Of a stretch of 64,000 nucleotides of DNA, positions 24,501 through 36,500 are shown one piece after another (the first letter of the stretch is position 1; each line of letters opens with the position of its first letter). Location: the NCBI GenBank assembly GCA_947396885.1, contig OX377201.1:64888983-64952982 (forward strand), in the 5' to 3' direction. A model generated the notes under the pieces. It worked only from the letters and a program-made list of their open reading frames with translations, did no database searches and had not been told where the DNA came from. The stretch is from Heligmosomoides polygyrus polygyrus. Lineage: Eukaryota; Nematoda; Chromadorea; Rhabditida; Heligmosomidae. The position numbers were made by a program, and so were the translations under genes.

Positions 24501-27500
24501 CTTAAATATAAAAGTTGGGCCTACTAAGCTATACAGAGTTGCCCATAGTATAAAGGATAAATGATACTCTTTCCTTTCTGGGGTGGGCCACGCATTCTAC
24601 TTATACAGGAATCACCTTATAAGTCTTATATAGGAGTTATAAGGTGATTGAATGCATACAATGACTTGCGGTGACCAGCCGCAGCGACCAGCCGAAGAAC
24701 AAGTCGGCGCTTTATCTTTCTCGGACAAGTCTGGTACCAAACCACTGACCGCGGGTGAAGGCTTGGTTGGCCTGGGCGGAAAATCCGAACCAGAAACTAG
24801 GTATCGGGTGCACACGACAGTCGGCGCCTCCTCCAATTGCGCTACACGCGCCCGTCTATAGGTGTCCTAACGAAAATAAGCGTCCTTGTTTTTCATTTGC
24901 ATTGAACCATTTAATAATATAATAAATGTTAAGCGACATGTCCTTAGTACTACGCTCCTTACAATTACAATCACTGTTGTAGCTCCGCTTATTGCATAGA
25001 AAGTAGTCGGCTCATATGTAAAATGATCAACATTGCCTTCGTCTGCGTCGTACACTCCCACTATCATGAAGCCAAATTTCGGAAGATTTATAGCTAAATA
25101 TTCCTTGTCATATGGTGAGTGAATTCGGTACCAGGTTCCTGGTTTGAATTTTACGCCAAGGCCAGCCAAGCCTTACATCCCTCCGAGGTCGGTGAATTGG
25201 TATCAGACTTGTCTTGGAAGGAGTTTTGATAGTATTCGAAAAGAACTTCATGTACCGGTGCACGGTTCGAATCCTACCAGCTTCTTCAACGCAAGTCCAT
25301 TATGTTCGCCAACTCCCTTCTCAAATGTGAAGGTCTGCAGAACTGAGTAAAGGTGTTGAGAGTGGTGGCTACATCGTCTTCATCTGACGCGCGGCCTGTA
25401 CTGGGTTGTTTTCACCTCGTGGTGTCCCAATCACATCTAAACCAGGGGTGTGCGTAATTACGATTTACGATTTACGATTTTACGATTTACGGCACTTTCT
25501 GGCAAATTGTTTACGATTTACGATTTACGACATTTTGGGTCGTAAATCGTAAATTTTCGTAAATGTGATCTTTGATCAACAACCAACTGGCGACCAAATT
25601 TGGAGTGGGTTATGAAGATATGCTTACTCTAATGGTCCCTTCTTATATGTAGCTCATTCCCACTTTCCTTTAGAGTTGATTTTTGATAGTGATTTGATGA
25701 TTTTTGATGATGTGTTGCTGGGTTGTGCAATACCGTCCTTTTCACAGGCTTCTCGAATCCGACTTTTCTCTTCGCTTAACTAACTTTCTCATTTCACTGA
25801 CATTGTAAGGACTCCCGTTTGGAATCGGACAGGTTCAAGAGGAGAAACAAGTGCAATACAATAGAAGCAAGTGCTCCGTCAGGCAAATCGGCGTGCCTCG
25901 CGCAATGTTGCAGTATCACTAAGCTGAGGAGAATCAGATCAAGCTAGCTGCTCTGCGTATTCAGCTTTCTTTCCTTCCTAGCAGTACAATAGGCAATATT
26001 CGGATACTCTAGCGCCAGGCTGACTACGACAACTTCACTTCTGGTCCACAAACGGTCAACTTCAGGCAAAAATCGAAATTTTCGATAGATCTGATCGATT
26101 TTGGTCGCACGACGAAACGCCTTTGTCAGAACTGAGGATTCCCACCGCTTCTAACGCTATGTTGAAGTGAAAATTTTTCCATGTGGGACCGCTAAAGCAG
26201 TGTCGCCACTACTTGCCCCCTTTACTGGAACTCACCCCCCCCCCTCCTCCCCCATGTACTGGTACAGCACTCATGGCACCCCTGACTGGACCTGGTTTCC
26301 CATTGCTGGTACTGGTCAATGATTTGATCAATATCGAATGATGGTGATCGACACTTTTAAAACGAACTTCAGATTCGTGTTCAGTGACCTCGATTACTCC
26401 CAGGGCTGAAGTTCCCATGACACGTAGAAGTCGTCTGTATATTTCTCGCTATTTTCGCGGTCCGTAATTCCCCCCCCCCCCCCCGATTTTATGACTAATT
26501 TATGAGTCATCGGTTAGCGGATTATTATATAGTATGATATGATAAGCTCATGTCTAGAAGGCAGGGGAGGCTGGGGTCCTCCGTTACTGGTCCAGAGCTA
26601 GCAAGGCGCATCGCATTCCTACTAGTGAAGGTTGTTCCATTCCAGCCCACAGAAAGGCATTGGAGGCGGTTTCTTAGAGAAAGAGAGGGAGAATTCTTTG
26701 ATCCGCGCTCTGTTTGGTAATAACGTCAATTTGCTGATAATATATTCATGTTAATCCCATCGAATAGAATTGGCACAAATCTATGATCGAACATCATTCG
26801 TGATTGCAAGCGGGGTCTAGAGGGTTGCTACACTTATGTTGAAAGGATAAACCACTAACGTTTCGTTATATGTCGCGAGGACGGGGAGCATTGTGAGATG
26901 GGAACTCCCCATCGAATCAGACCGCATTGAGTGGGCGTGTCATTCAGAGAGGGCGTGTATGTACAGTTGGAATCCTGATTGACTGGCATGTGTTCGGTCT
27001 GTGTTCTGGTTATTATTGGCTGGCGCGCTACCACCTACCAATGTTGCTCACCTTTGCGACATGTACCAATGGCTCTATCGGTCTGCATTGTGCTTTATAG
27101 GATTGAGAAAATTGATATAAAAGGGGCAAAAAATCAAATCGAGCGCGTAGCATTTCTAGAAAAGGTCGAACTGGTTTTGACAGTCTTGATCTCCAATTTC
27201 GGTGATGTGATTGAGTTTATCGTATTCATCCTATCTAATCCGCTTACGATGCTGCAGGCTCTCGGAGAGCAAACGTTCGTTACAGAGCTGGCGTAGGGTA
27301 GCCCGTGCGAGGGCTGGGATTCATTAAATGGTAGACCAATACAGTACCGCCGCTAAACATTCAACCAAACGACGTTTGCGACGCAAAAACGCGTTTTTTG
27401 CGTCACATCATGATAACTTTGTCCAAAGGAACGACCTTCTCACCAAAATTTACAGAGGCGCCTAGCATCATCCTACCTACCACTGGGCATGCGATCATCA

Positions 27501-30500
27501 TTCAAAAATATGTGGAAGCCTGAAAACCAGTGCCGCAATTAAGGGGGTCTCAATCACTGTGACCTGACCCCAAAACCGTCGCCGAGTCTGCTTAATTATG
27601 TACCCAGGCACAAATGGTGCTGCCCAGTTGAATTTTAAAATTCTTAAACCTAGTTAAATTTTATTTATCTGCCACTGACAGTCTTCCCCTGGTTGCGACA
27701 ATTCTTTTGGTACTAAATTTGGCAGGAAGATGCTCAATTTGAACTTCAACCGATTTCGTTTTTTCAATGGAGGAATTCTCAATCTAAAACCTGTGATTGT
27801 AGCTTGCCACCTACTCATGTTTAAAGAAGAAAAACGACATAAAAATTTACGTGGCGAGTTTACTTTGGGAATTTGGGTGCTTCTTGCAGCTCATCAAACT
27901 GCAAGTGAACATTTGGTAAACAGCACTCTTCGGCTGCGAATATCTATCTCCTAAGCGAATGAGTTAGTCTAAAAATATGTTGACTAACCGGACACAATGT
28001 AGAGATTCTAGTTATCAAATATCGAGAAGCCTGGTTATCAGGCGGCACAATTTCAACCGGTTAAAGTGACGATTTCCCTCAAAAGTGTGATTGCGTTTTA
28101 GCAACGTTTCATGCTGAGTCTTCGCAGAATGGAAGCTGGAAAACCCAGTATTATAATTGTGTAATTTTTCGCTCAAAATTTTCAACCAGTTCGGACGCCA
28201 ACATTTTGGCGCAGCAGATTGAGCACTGATGTAGAGGCCCCTTCTGTCATAATTGCTCTGACCTGACATGCCCTACAGGGACATTGCACTCGGCTGCATA
28301 ACCAACGAGTCTCTCATTTCTCTCCCGTTTCGACTTTTCCACCATTATCGATCCATGCTGCCAAATCTTGATGAGTTTTTGGGTTTTCCGGATTACATAG
28401 ATCATAGCTTGAATATGTTGGCCAGTATGTAAGCTTCACACAAAAGAAATTTCAGCAGCTGTTGTTGAGCCCAATCAACTCCATTTTATTTCTCTGTTAA
28501 AAAATATTTGTAGTAAAACAGCCTCATTACGAGTTGGAATTGGACACTTTTCAGATCAAATTGAGATCAGATCAAGAGATCAACACTTCAGATCAACACT
28601 CTTCTAAGCTAGCTTAAGACTTTGAAATCAAATTCAGCTTTTCCAAATTAAAATGAGCTTCTTCTTCAATAAACTAAGTGCTCTCCAAAAGGATCAGACA
28701 AATTTTTTGTTCATGGAAAATTTTAGTATAATTTCCTTCAAGTTTTAATTCACATTCCCAAAAGGTTGTGGTTTTTTTGTTTGAAATTTTATAGAACTCT
28801 CATTTTCTGTGGAAAAATAATGGTTCATAGCCAGTTTTAAACAGTATGGCTATTTTTAGGACCAGAAAAGGAATTGCGCCATGCACTCATCCAAGACGTC
28901 GCGATTTTTATTTAATTGATAGCAAAATTGCTGTTTGTATAGAGTTTTACCCGTGTAAAAATATAACAAAGACATATGTGAAAACACACATTCTCACTTC
29001 GATGCTTCATGAAAGCATCACTGACACTATCAATCAAATAAAATTTGCGACGAGCTTTCCAAAAGCGTGGTTCAATCTGGTCTTTGACGCACTAAATGAT
29101 TGCTGCGTTGTTGCGCTTCAAAACAGAACTTGGATTATTTTTCCTTAAAAAATTTTATGAAATTATTACACTTATTGAAGCAGCTGGACTAAAAGATTTC
29201 AACAAAGTTATACAAAACTTTCCTCGGACAAAAAATTGTTTCTACCATCTTGGAAAGTCTTTGGTTTAGCCCTGAATGAAGCTCTTTTCAATTTTGAAGA
29301 CGTTTAGTTTGATTTCAAAATTCTTAGGCTAGCTTAGAAGAGCGTTCAATTTGAAGTGAAAAGTGTCCAATTTGTTTGAAAAGTGCAATTCGACGCGAAA
29401 ATTGTGTATATATTTTGGGAATCCTTCCGAATGGGGTCACAATTTTAAGAATTAAGAAATCTGTGTGATCTACCTAATCCAGAAAACCCAAAACTCATCA
29501 AGATTTGGCAGCATGGATCGATAATGGTGGAAAAGTCGAAACGGAAGAGAAATGAGAGACTCGTTGGTCATGCAGCCGAGTGCAATGTCTCTGTAGGACA
29601 TGTCAGGTCAGAGCAATTAGGACAGAAGGGGGCCTCTACATCAGTGCTCAATCTGCTGCGTCAAAATGTTGGCGTCCGAACTGGTTGAAAATTTTGAGCG
29701 AAAAATTACACAATTATAATACTGGGTTTTCCAGCTTCCATTCTGCGAAGACTCAGCATGAAACGTTGTTAAAACGCAATCACACTTTTGAGGGAAGTCG
29801 TGACTTTAACCGGTTGAAATTGTGCCGCCTGATAACCAGGCTTCTCCATATTTGATAACTAGAATCTCTACATTGTGTCTGGTTAGTCAACATATTTTTA
29901 GACTAACTCATTCGCTTAGGAGATAGATATTCGCAGCCGAAGAGTGCTGTTTACCAAATGTTCACTTGCAGTTTGATGAGCTGCAAGAAGCACCCAAATT
30001 CCCAAAATAAACTCGCCACGTAAATTTTTATGTCGTTTTTCTTCTTTAAACATGAGCAGGTGGCAAGCTACAATCACAGGTTTTAGATTGAGAATTCCTC
30101 CGTTGAAAAAACGAAATCGGTTGAAGTTCAAAGTGAGCATCTTCCTGCCAAATTTAGTACCTAAAGAATTGTCGCAACCAGGGGAAGACTGTCAATGGCA
30201 GATAAATAAAATTTAACTAGGTTTAAGAATTTTAAAATTCAACTGGGCAGCACCATTTATGCCTGGGGACATAATTAAGCGAGACTTGGCGACGGTTTTG
30301 GGGTCAGGTCACAGTGATTAAGACCCCCTTAATTGCGGCACTAGTTTTCAGGCTTCCACATATTTTTGAATGACGATAGCATGCCCAGTGGTAGGTAGGA
30401 TGATGCTAGGCGCCTCTGTAAATTTTGGTGAGAAGGTCGTTCCTTTGGACAAAGTTATCATGATGCGACGCAAAAAACGCGTTTTTGCGTCGTAAACGTC

Positions 30501-33500
30501 GTTTGGTTGAATGTTTAGCGGCGGTACTGTATTATTCCTTTCACGACATTGTCCGACCATGTCGTCGGTCTCTTTTTTTGCCGCGTGGGACAATGTCCGA
30601 CGATGTCGTCGGACACCATCATAAAAACAGTTCATGGAAAATTATCACACACTCTATAGAACAGTTTTAATCAATGAGTCTGCGAATAGCTACAGTCAAG
30701 ATGGTCCATGGAAAACTTCATTTGTTACTATTTTTTCGTACGTAACAAATCAGTAATACAAATAAAATAATAGAAATAGTCAGCGCGCTGAAAAAATGCG
30801 CGCTTTCCCACGCAGCAAACAACTGAAGATCGCGCGTGTCGTGAAGGCGTTATGAAGTTTTCGAAATGCTACAAGTGCAGGAGCAGGAAACCGGCGCATT
30901 AGTCAATGGTGAAACTTTTTTTAATTTTTGGTTTTGAAAGCGATTTTTGTTCAGCTAAATCCTAGATTTATATTCAAACTAAAGCATCGGCAGTAAGTTA
31001 GGAAGTTAATGAATATTCAACCGATGCAAGCCTTTTGTTAGAATGCCATGCATAGGCTTGAGTAATGTTTTTGAATTTACAGTTTTCTCGACTTTCCTAA
31101 CAGGTGTAAAGTTTAATTTGGACGATGTTTTACTATCAGGAACCCGTGACAAGAGAAAAAGTGTGGTAAGAAAATTGTTCGGATTAAGCTGAAAACTGAA
31201 GCTAACACGACAGTTAAACAAATATTGAATCACATCTGACTAACATTAGCAGAAAAAGCCTCTGGAAATTTAGTTGTACTGCACTACAGTTCAGGAGACT
31301 CTTACGATTTACGGTTTACGAAATTTCAAATTTCATTTACGCACACCCCTGATCTAAACCAAGGAGAGGAGTGCTCCAAATGAGTCTAATAGTGCGGTGA
31401 GCGGGATGTGTTAAGGTCCTGAAACAAGTTGCGTGGAATTTTAATCTGGCGCAGAAGAAGCGAAGAAGGGTTTCTTTTAAACATATTTGATGCTGGCATT
31501 GTAGGAGCTTCGCTTCAGGAAGGTGGAATCTCATACCTCCTTGTAACCAATTCTGTATTCGCTTTTGGAAGGCATGGACGATTTGCACTCTAATTGTAAG
31601 AATTGCCAGGTGCCAGATGGAAGCGACGCCGTCAACACTCTCAGTACATTTACTTCTTCCGCACAAATCTTCGTTTTGCAGTGAAATTGAACACAACGGA
31701 TTCACGTTGAAGCAGCTCGAAAAGCTCAGATCCGATAGGACCACACGTACCTTCCAGAATGTTTGTTGTGCCTTCTTCCATCTGACCTTGAGCATCCGTG
31801 TCTGACAAATCGCCGACCAAAATCTCGGATGAATGAAACAAACTATCAGCAGCCATCCCATCTTTTCAGCACGACTCCACGTGACAAAGCCAGTTAGGTC
31901 TACATATTCATATGGCTATGGGGTGCTCACACGGATAGATGGTTAGTGTTTGTTGGCAATCACCGGCAGAGCAACAAATCAACCCAACATCTACGATTTG
32001 AAATTCATCCGCACATACAGTCCCCTCTTCCTATGACGCGTTGGAAGGGAGCGGAAAAAATCTGCATTATAACGGGAGTCGCGTCCTAACAGGAGCTGAT
32101 TTTTTACCACCATATAAGGCACACATTTGTTTGTTTTTTTTAACATATGGCTATACTAATAAAATATGCGACTATGGAGAGGGTGTGAAGGCAAAGAACA
32201 ACTTCAAGCTATTGATGAAGTCCTGTCTTGTTAGATATACTCTCATATATGCATAAGTATGTCAGATATGTGTGAAGATAACCAAGTACCAGGGCATATA
32301 GACCTGACCATGGAGGGTGTGAAGGCATATGTGCAACTCCATGTTGCAAGATTTTTTGTTGCGAATAAACTGTCGCGCCAGGCGGAACTGGAACCCGCGC
32401 CCTGCGACCAGAATTTTGGCCCACTGCACTACCGGCGCTGTTAAATAGCACGCCACATCTGTGATCTCCTCGTTGCAAATGGTTTATCAGCACTCTCCCA
32501 TGATATGGGGATGTCGCGTGTGGACAGCACTGCTGCTGTTATCCTGTCAGCAAAGCAGAGGGTAAAGGCACAGGTTGAGCATGGTGCAAGAGTTATGCAG
32601 CATCTATACTAGCTGCTCCAGGGCTAAAACAGATGTGTAGGGACTGTTTTGAATAATCTGACAAGTGTTTGTCCCCTCAGTCTCTCTCGTTTCCGAAAGA
32701 GAAAATCTCCCAATGTACGAAAGCCTTCAACGGCCAACGGGTGTCTTCGACCGTGCTCGTCAAATTGCTGACTATGGACACTTTTGGCGACAACGCAAGC
32801 GAGAAAGCATGGATGTTCATTTAATACAATGTCGTCCGGGTGCTGGTCGTGACTGCGAACGAGGCAGTAAAAGGATAGGTCTGATCGGAAACGCAGGCAG
32901 CATCTTTCTCGCCTTCGTTTTCTGTGTGGGAGCAGAACTAAATAAACCCTGTTCGAATCTAGAGGGAGCCACTCTGAACGAAGAGTTCCTCGCAGAACCG
33001 CATTACAACGGGAAAAGCGTTATATCCGTCTTAACCTGAGTTGGCTCGTTTTGGTGCAAAGGTAAACTGGCCGGCTCCTGAGAAAATCAACGTTATACAA
33101 TTTCTGAAATTCTTGACATTCATCCCACTCCTTCTGATAGAGCTTGAGCTGCTGAACTCGAAAATGTGGTTGGTTTCTCGAATGTTTAACTTTTTAGGGG
33201 GTTTTAAAGCCGCGAAAATCCGTAATTGTAACTGTATCGAGAGTAGCGTTGTATCGTGGCGTTACACCTCGTGCATAACCCATCGAATCGATGGAAACGC
33301 GGCGATGAGTTTTGCAGAGCGACGCGAAAGAGTTTGAACTTCTCGGTGCTCGTCGCATCGCTCATCGCTCTACAAGGGAGCGCGACGGCGATCCGTCCAG
33401 GACCGACGCTAAACACGGCGCGCGGCGGGAAAAAGCCTGTCATGCCCACGCGGCGGCCGCGGCGAAGTTTCCTTTGACTATTCAACCGCGTGCGAGCGAA

Positions 33501-36500
33501 TGGCCATTAACTGAGCGCCGCGATGGCATCGAGGCCCATGAAGTATGCCCCGGCACACGGGAGGGGACTGTAATTGAACTAAGGTGCTTCTGTACTTATG
33601 ATACACAACAAGCACCACACCATGAAAAGAATTCATTCCTGAACGCGAACTAAAAATGAAGCACCACTAGTTACTGATTCTCCAACCTCAGAAATCTTTA
33701 GAAAATCTTTGTGTGGATACCAAAAGGCTTCCCACTACGCTGCCAGCGGCACGTTTGATCGTGCAGAAGTTACAAGTGGATGTTTCTGGGATCGTCCTCG
33801 CTATGGTACAACTGTATTATCATTTTGTTCGAGGTGGTTCGGTAACGAAACCAATACCATTCCCGCCAGATTCCGGCCGCGGTTGGCCCTTTCCGATTGA
33901 AGCGGTTTGCCACCTTGACCACAGCAGACAGCGGCTCCCGAGGTTGCCGATCCCGGCTTTGTTTAAGAGTAGTACCTACTGCTAGGGTTCGTGCGCGCGT
34001 ACACAATGTATAGCGAAAGCATTTCTGCTACATCCTATTATATAAAGCAGAGAGGTATGAATCACTGACGGGAGACTTCTGTCGGTGTCTGCCGACAGTT
34101 GTCCCTAGACCCAGCCGTTCGTCGTATCGCCGCCGCCAACCGTAAATACCACAACATGGCAGCACGGCAGGCAGCCATGACCGCCGGTGTTGACTATCAC
34201 GACGCTTCCACCGCCGGGTGGTCACCAAAGAACACCCACTTGATGAGGTTTCGCAAGGCGTCACCGCGGCTATGACGAGCCGCCGCTGCCGGGTTCAGAC
34301 AACATGTGCAGCGTTGCGGAAGAGGTCTGCGACGCGGCGCTACTCAGACTCCATGATCTCTTATGGAACACGTCGATCTGCCACACCTTTCGCATTTGCT
34401 TCCCGCCAAGATCGCTACTGTTGCACTGCGCGTTCTTGCTAACGTGTACTTTTTCCTTCTGCTCCAACACCTTAGCAACATCATATTATGATGGCCGAAG
34501 GTGTTTCGATGGGGTAGTCGATCCTATTATAGCCACTCAAACAAGCAAAACCGATCGATATTATCCATCGCCTGAGCGGAGCTATCGGCTCTCAAGACTT
34601 AATCGATGTTGGTCGGTGTTCTGTGATTATGATGGCCGACGGAAGGTCGATCGGGTAATCAGCCACCAGGGTGGTGAGACTTCGATCAGGCAATCAACCA
34701 ACAACCGACAGTCTCAACCGACAGTATTGATATTTTCAGCGGTGATATTGGTTTCCTCTCAGACATTATATCGATCAGTATTATCGATCGTTTCATCTGT
34801 GCTGCCGGTTCCTTCTCAGACTTAATTTATCGGGAGGGGGGGGGGGGGGAGGGTGGTGTTGCGTCCTTAGCTCACACTTCGATCAGCCAATCAATATCCT
34901 ACTATATTGATCAAGCAGTCAGTATCGCTCAGTGTTATCGATTTTTTGAACGCGGTACTGAATTTTCCTCAGATGCAGTGAAGGAAGGAAAATCAAATAG
35001 AGACGGAAACTCTCACAATATATAATGGAGACTGACATGAGTCACTTTCTGTAGTAGTTCTTCAATAGCAAAAGCAATGTTCCCACCTTCCCCCTCCCCC
35101 AATTTTTCCACTACAGCAGGCTCTCGAGTATAATTCTTCCCGTACGTCTCCTCAAAATTAGCGGCCAATGCCATAATCTGGAAGGCGCTCTTTTTGATTT
35201 GGAAATTGTTCGCTTTGATGCATACTAACTTCGCGGGCTGGGTTACTAAGCTAATTATACCTGCCTGCCCAGGTCCTCGAATTTTAAGCGGTGGACAGCT
35301 CAGCGAAGGAAGTTCGTCGGACCTACGCACGGTTCGACCAGCTTTCAACCAAGTCTTGCCCTTAGGTCCCAACTTTCTGCAGTGCTTTGACCAATTTCCA
35401 TTAGCACTGTATGCAGAGGAGGATAGTATTTTCGTCCCAAGTCACCTGCTCCGAAGATCGTCAATCGTCGTGGCATAAGGCACGGCGACTGGACGGAAAC
35501 GGTAAGGGGTTCGATTAGGCCTGACGAGCTGCAGTAGGTTGTGAACACGACTCCAGACGAAGCAGGAGTGCTGCGGGCATTTTCTTGAGTGCTATGCAGG
35601 GATGTGAGTGATGCACAGCAAGGCATCAATCTCTATCAGGCGTGCGTTTCTACGTGTTTGACTTCGACGCTAGGGATGCTTCCTTACTCAGCGTTGGTTG
35701 CCGGCGAAGCCGGCGACGGACGCTGGGTGAGTAAGGAATCCCATCTGGGTTTGGGCTACGTTCCTAGCGTGGCCCACCATACCCGAAGCCGTCAAGCCTG
35801 GCGTGGCCCGCACGTCCAGCATTAATCGCCGGCGAAGCCGGCGACGGACGCTGGTCGCTCATAAGCTAGTCCTCGACCCTTGAATGCATTCCAGTATCGT
35901 TGTTCATTCGTAAGCATGCGCTTTTTCAGGACCAACGAAACAACCTGGCGACAGTTTCGGCCTACTTCGACGTCTGGTGGTTGGACGAGTACCTTTTATG
36001 GAACGCAACGGAATACGGCGGGCTGGCGAAAATTTTCATACCAATGAAGTGGATCTGGAAGCCAGAATTCTACATGTATCACAGGTAGCACTAAACTCAC
36101 ACTGCTTTCCTGGTAGTGCCACAGAGGGATCTCCTGCAGTGTCTATGGAAGAGTTCCGGAATATCCCTCTGACGCGCCGGCCGAGATCCGCTCGGACGGT
36201 CGAGTTCGGATGTTCGTCTCGATATCTTCGAAGAGTTTCTGTCCGATCAACTTCAAGCGGTTCCCGTTCGACTCGCAGACTTGCTCCTTCTCGGTACGTG
36301 TGGTGAGAGCTCTTGTTCAAAACGTTTATTTAAATGAACATCGAGATAAGAATGAGCAAAATGGCGAAAGTGTACGAGGATCGAGACTTGGACGGCACGG
36401 GTGGAAAGTGCTGGGTGACGTTCAAACAGCGAACATCCGACGGGTAGTCGTCTCCATCGAGCACGACACTTGTCGAGTAGCACAACATCGGGCCGCACTT

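Larger units (their letters stand above)
25443..31351. mobile_element. hAT-type element with 8-bp target duplication
   Basis: The left end CAGGGGTGTGCGTAA and right end TTACGCACACCCCTG are inverted repeats. They are flanked by a perfect 8-bp direct repeat ATCTAAAC (25435-25442 and 31352-31359). Both ends have subterminal TTACGATTTACG-type repeats. Terminal CAGGGGTG and 8-bp target duplications are hAT signatures. No hAT transposase was recognised inside; the 5.9 kb is largely other inserted elements, so it appears non-autonomous or gutted. Confidence 0.88.
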
